From Casuarius casuarius (taxonomy: Eukaryota > Chordata > Aves > Casuariiformes > Casuariidae): 64,000 bases of DNA. This document shows, in pieces, positions 63,701-64,000 of the stretch. The notes below the pieces were generated by a model that was given only the letters and a program-made list of their open reading frames with translations, was not told the DNA's origin and did no database searches. Positions within the stretch are counted from its first letter, which is position 1. Each line of letters starts with the position of its first letter. The stretch covers positions 1,855,992 through 1,919,991 of the forward strand of contig PTFA01000191.1 of NCBI GenBank assembly GCA_003342895.1, read 5' to 3'. A program made the position numbers and the translations under genes.

Positions 63701-64000
63701 TGGAAATAACTCAGTAGCTACACAGGCTCCAAGGCAAAAGACAGTTGGGGCTTCACTGTTTGAATTCATGTAGGTTCCCTGTACATTTGCTAATGAAATG
63801 AAAGTCCCTCACACAGACCCATGGTCAAGTATTTTACTACCTACCTTTTTGGAACCCCAGAGAGCACGTGTGCACACAGCCTCTAGCTTAACCCCCTGCA
63901 GCACTGGGTTTCAAGTAGCTCTCCCTTAAGGGCGAGATCTTTGGTATGGAGAACAGTGCTCCCTGGAGCTGGTCTACATCTAAATCTGTAAGGGGTGAAT
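57781..64000 (+). other. probable first intron, no gene seen
   Basis: Sequence after the donor at 57697 is AT-rich with no supported exon. It contains a MIR copy (58430-58625), a run of 12 G (58705-58716) and a small C/CT-rich patch at 59107-59147. The open frame ending at 59653, which follows an acceptor-like 'tgctttgccttttgcag', gives a lysine-rich peptide, but no donor follows. No downstream exon of the island's transcript is visible before the window ends. Confidence 0.5.
58430..58625 (-). repeat. MIR/tRNA-derived SINE, near full length
   Basis: The block runs in the reverse-complement order of MIR: 'atcacaatatccctgtaaga', then 'gtaatctgatttcacagaaa', then 'aactgaagca', then 'ggccagtttgagaactgaaa', then 'ctaggtcttacgagtctagg' and finally 'cagtgagtcttactgccctc'. 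Nearly the whole consensus order is present despite substitutions. Confidence 0.65.

Noticed and set aside
1..64000. Search for CRISPR arrays, operons, phage, toxin or viral genes
   Set aside because: No regular spacer-repeat array, no ribosome-binding-site-led gene runs and no recognisable viral or toxin protein frame. The window is vertebrate nuclear DNA.

Overview
The window looks like an intronic to intergenic stretch of a bird genome. The organism call rests mainly on a CR1 retrotransposon tail at about 43.92-44.34 kb. It carries the avian CR1 3' end, and its minus-strand translation gives the familiar end of the CR1 reverse transcriptase. Older CR1 tails (about 41.99 and 48.68 kb), many decayed MIR/tRNA-type SINE copies and sauropsid-type fold-back repeats agree with this. 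There are no bacterial, viral or organellar genes, no tRNA or rRNA, no CRISPR array and no complete protein-coding gene. Nearly all open frames are chance frames. Two isolated ambiguous bases (33893 and 34799) and an 88-base G run mark this as draft assembly sequence.

Layout: 1-8.4 kb is non-coding with two MIR copies. At 8.47 kb lies the pure G88 run. At 11.01 kb is the best candidate coding exon (+ strand, 143 nt, one frame open, strong acceptor and usable donor), followed by an AT-rich block with a 20-bp tandem duplication around TTTAATTA. At 19.5 kb a minus-strand open frame of 94 codons has a strongly G/C-biased third position. Between 20 and 57 kb the sequence is repeats, microsatellites and several AT-rich blocks that look like conserved non-coding elements. 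Two + strand sites in this span (27.13 and 52.97 kb) have the joined acceptor-donor form of recursive splice sites. At 57.3-57.8 kb is a clear CpG island holding paired YY1-type AAGATGGC motifs, an inverted CCAAT box, GC boxes, a probable non-coding first exon and a good + strand splice donor. The rest, to 64 kb, looks like first intron.

A model that fits the parts is a + strand transcription unit: an exon at 11 kb, a long intron with recursive splice points, and an internal or next-gene promoter at 57.4 kb. The excess of long G runs on the + strand fits that direction. This is inference. I could not identify the gene from the 47 visible codons, and the island could instead belong to a separate downstream gene. 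I found no clearly new biological system. The items most worth checking are the candidate exon, the G/C-biased minus-strand frame, the recursive splice sites, the strand-biased G runs and the CpG-island promoter with its short upstream frame.
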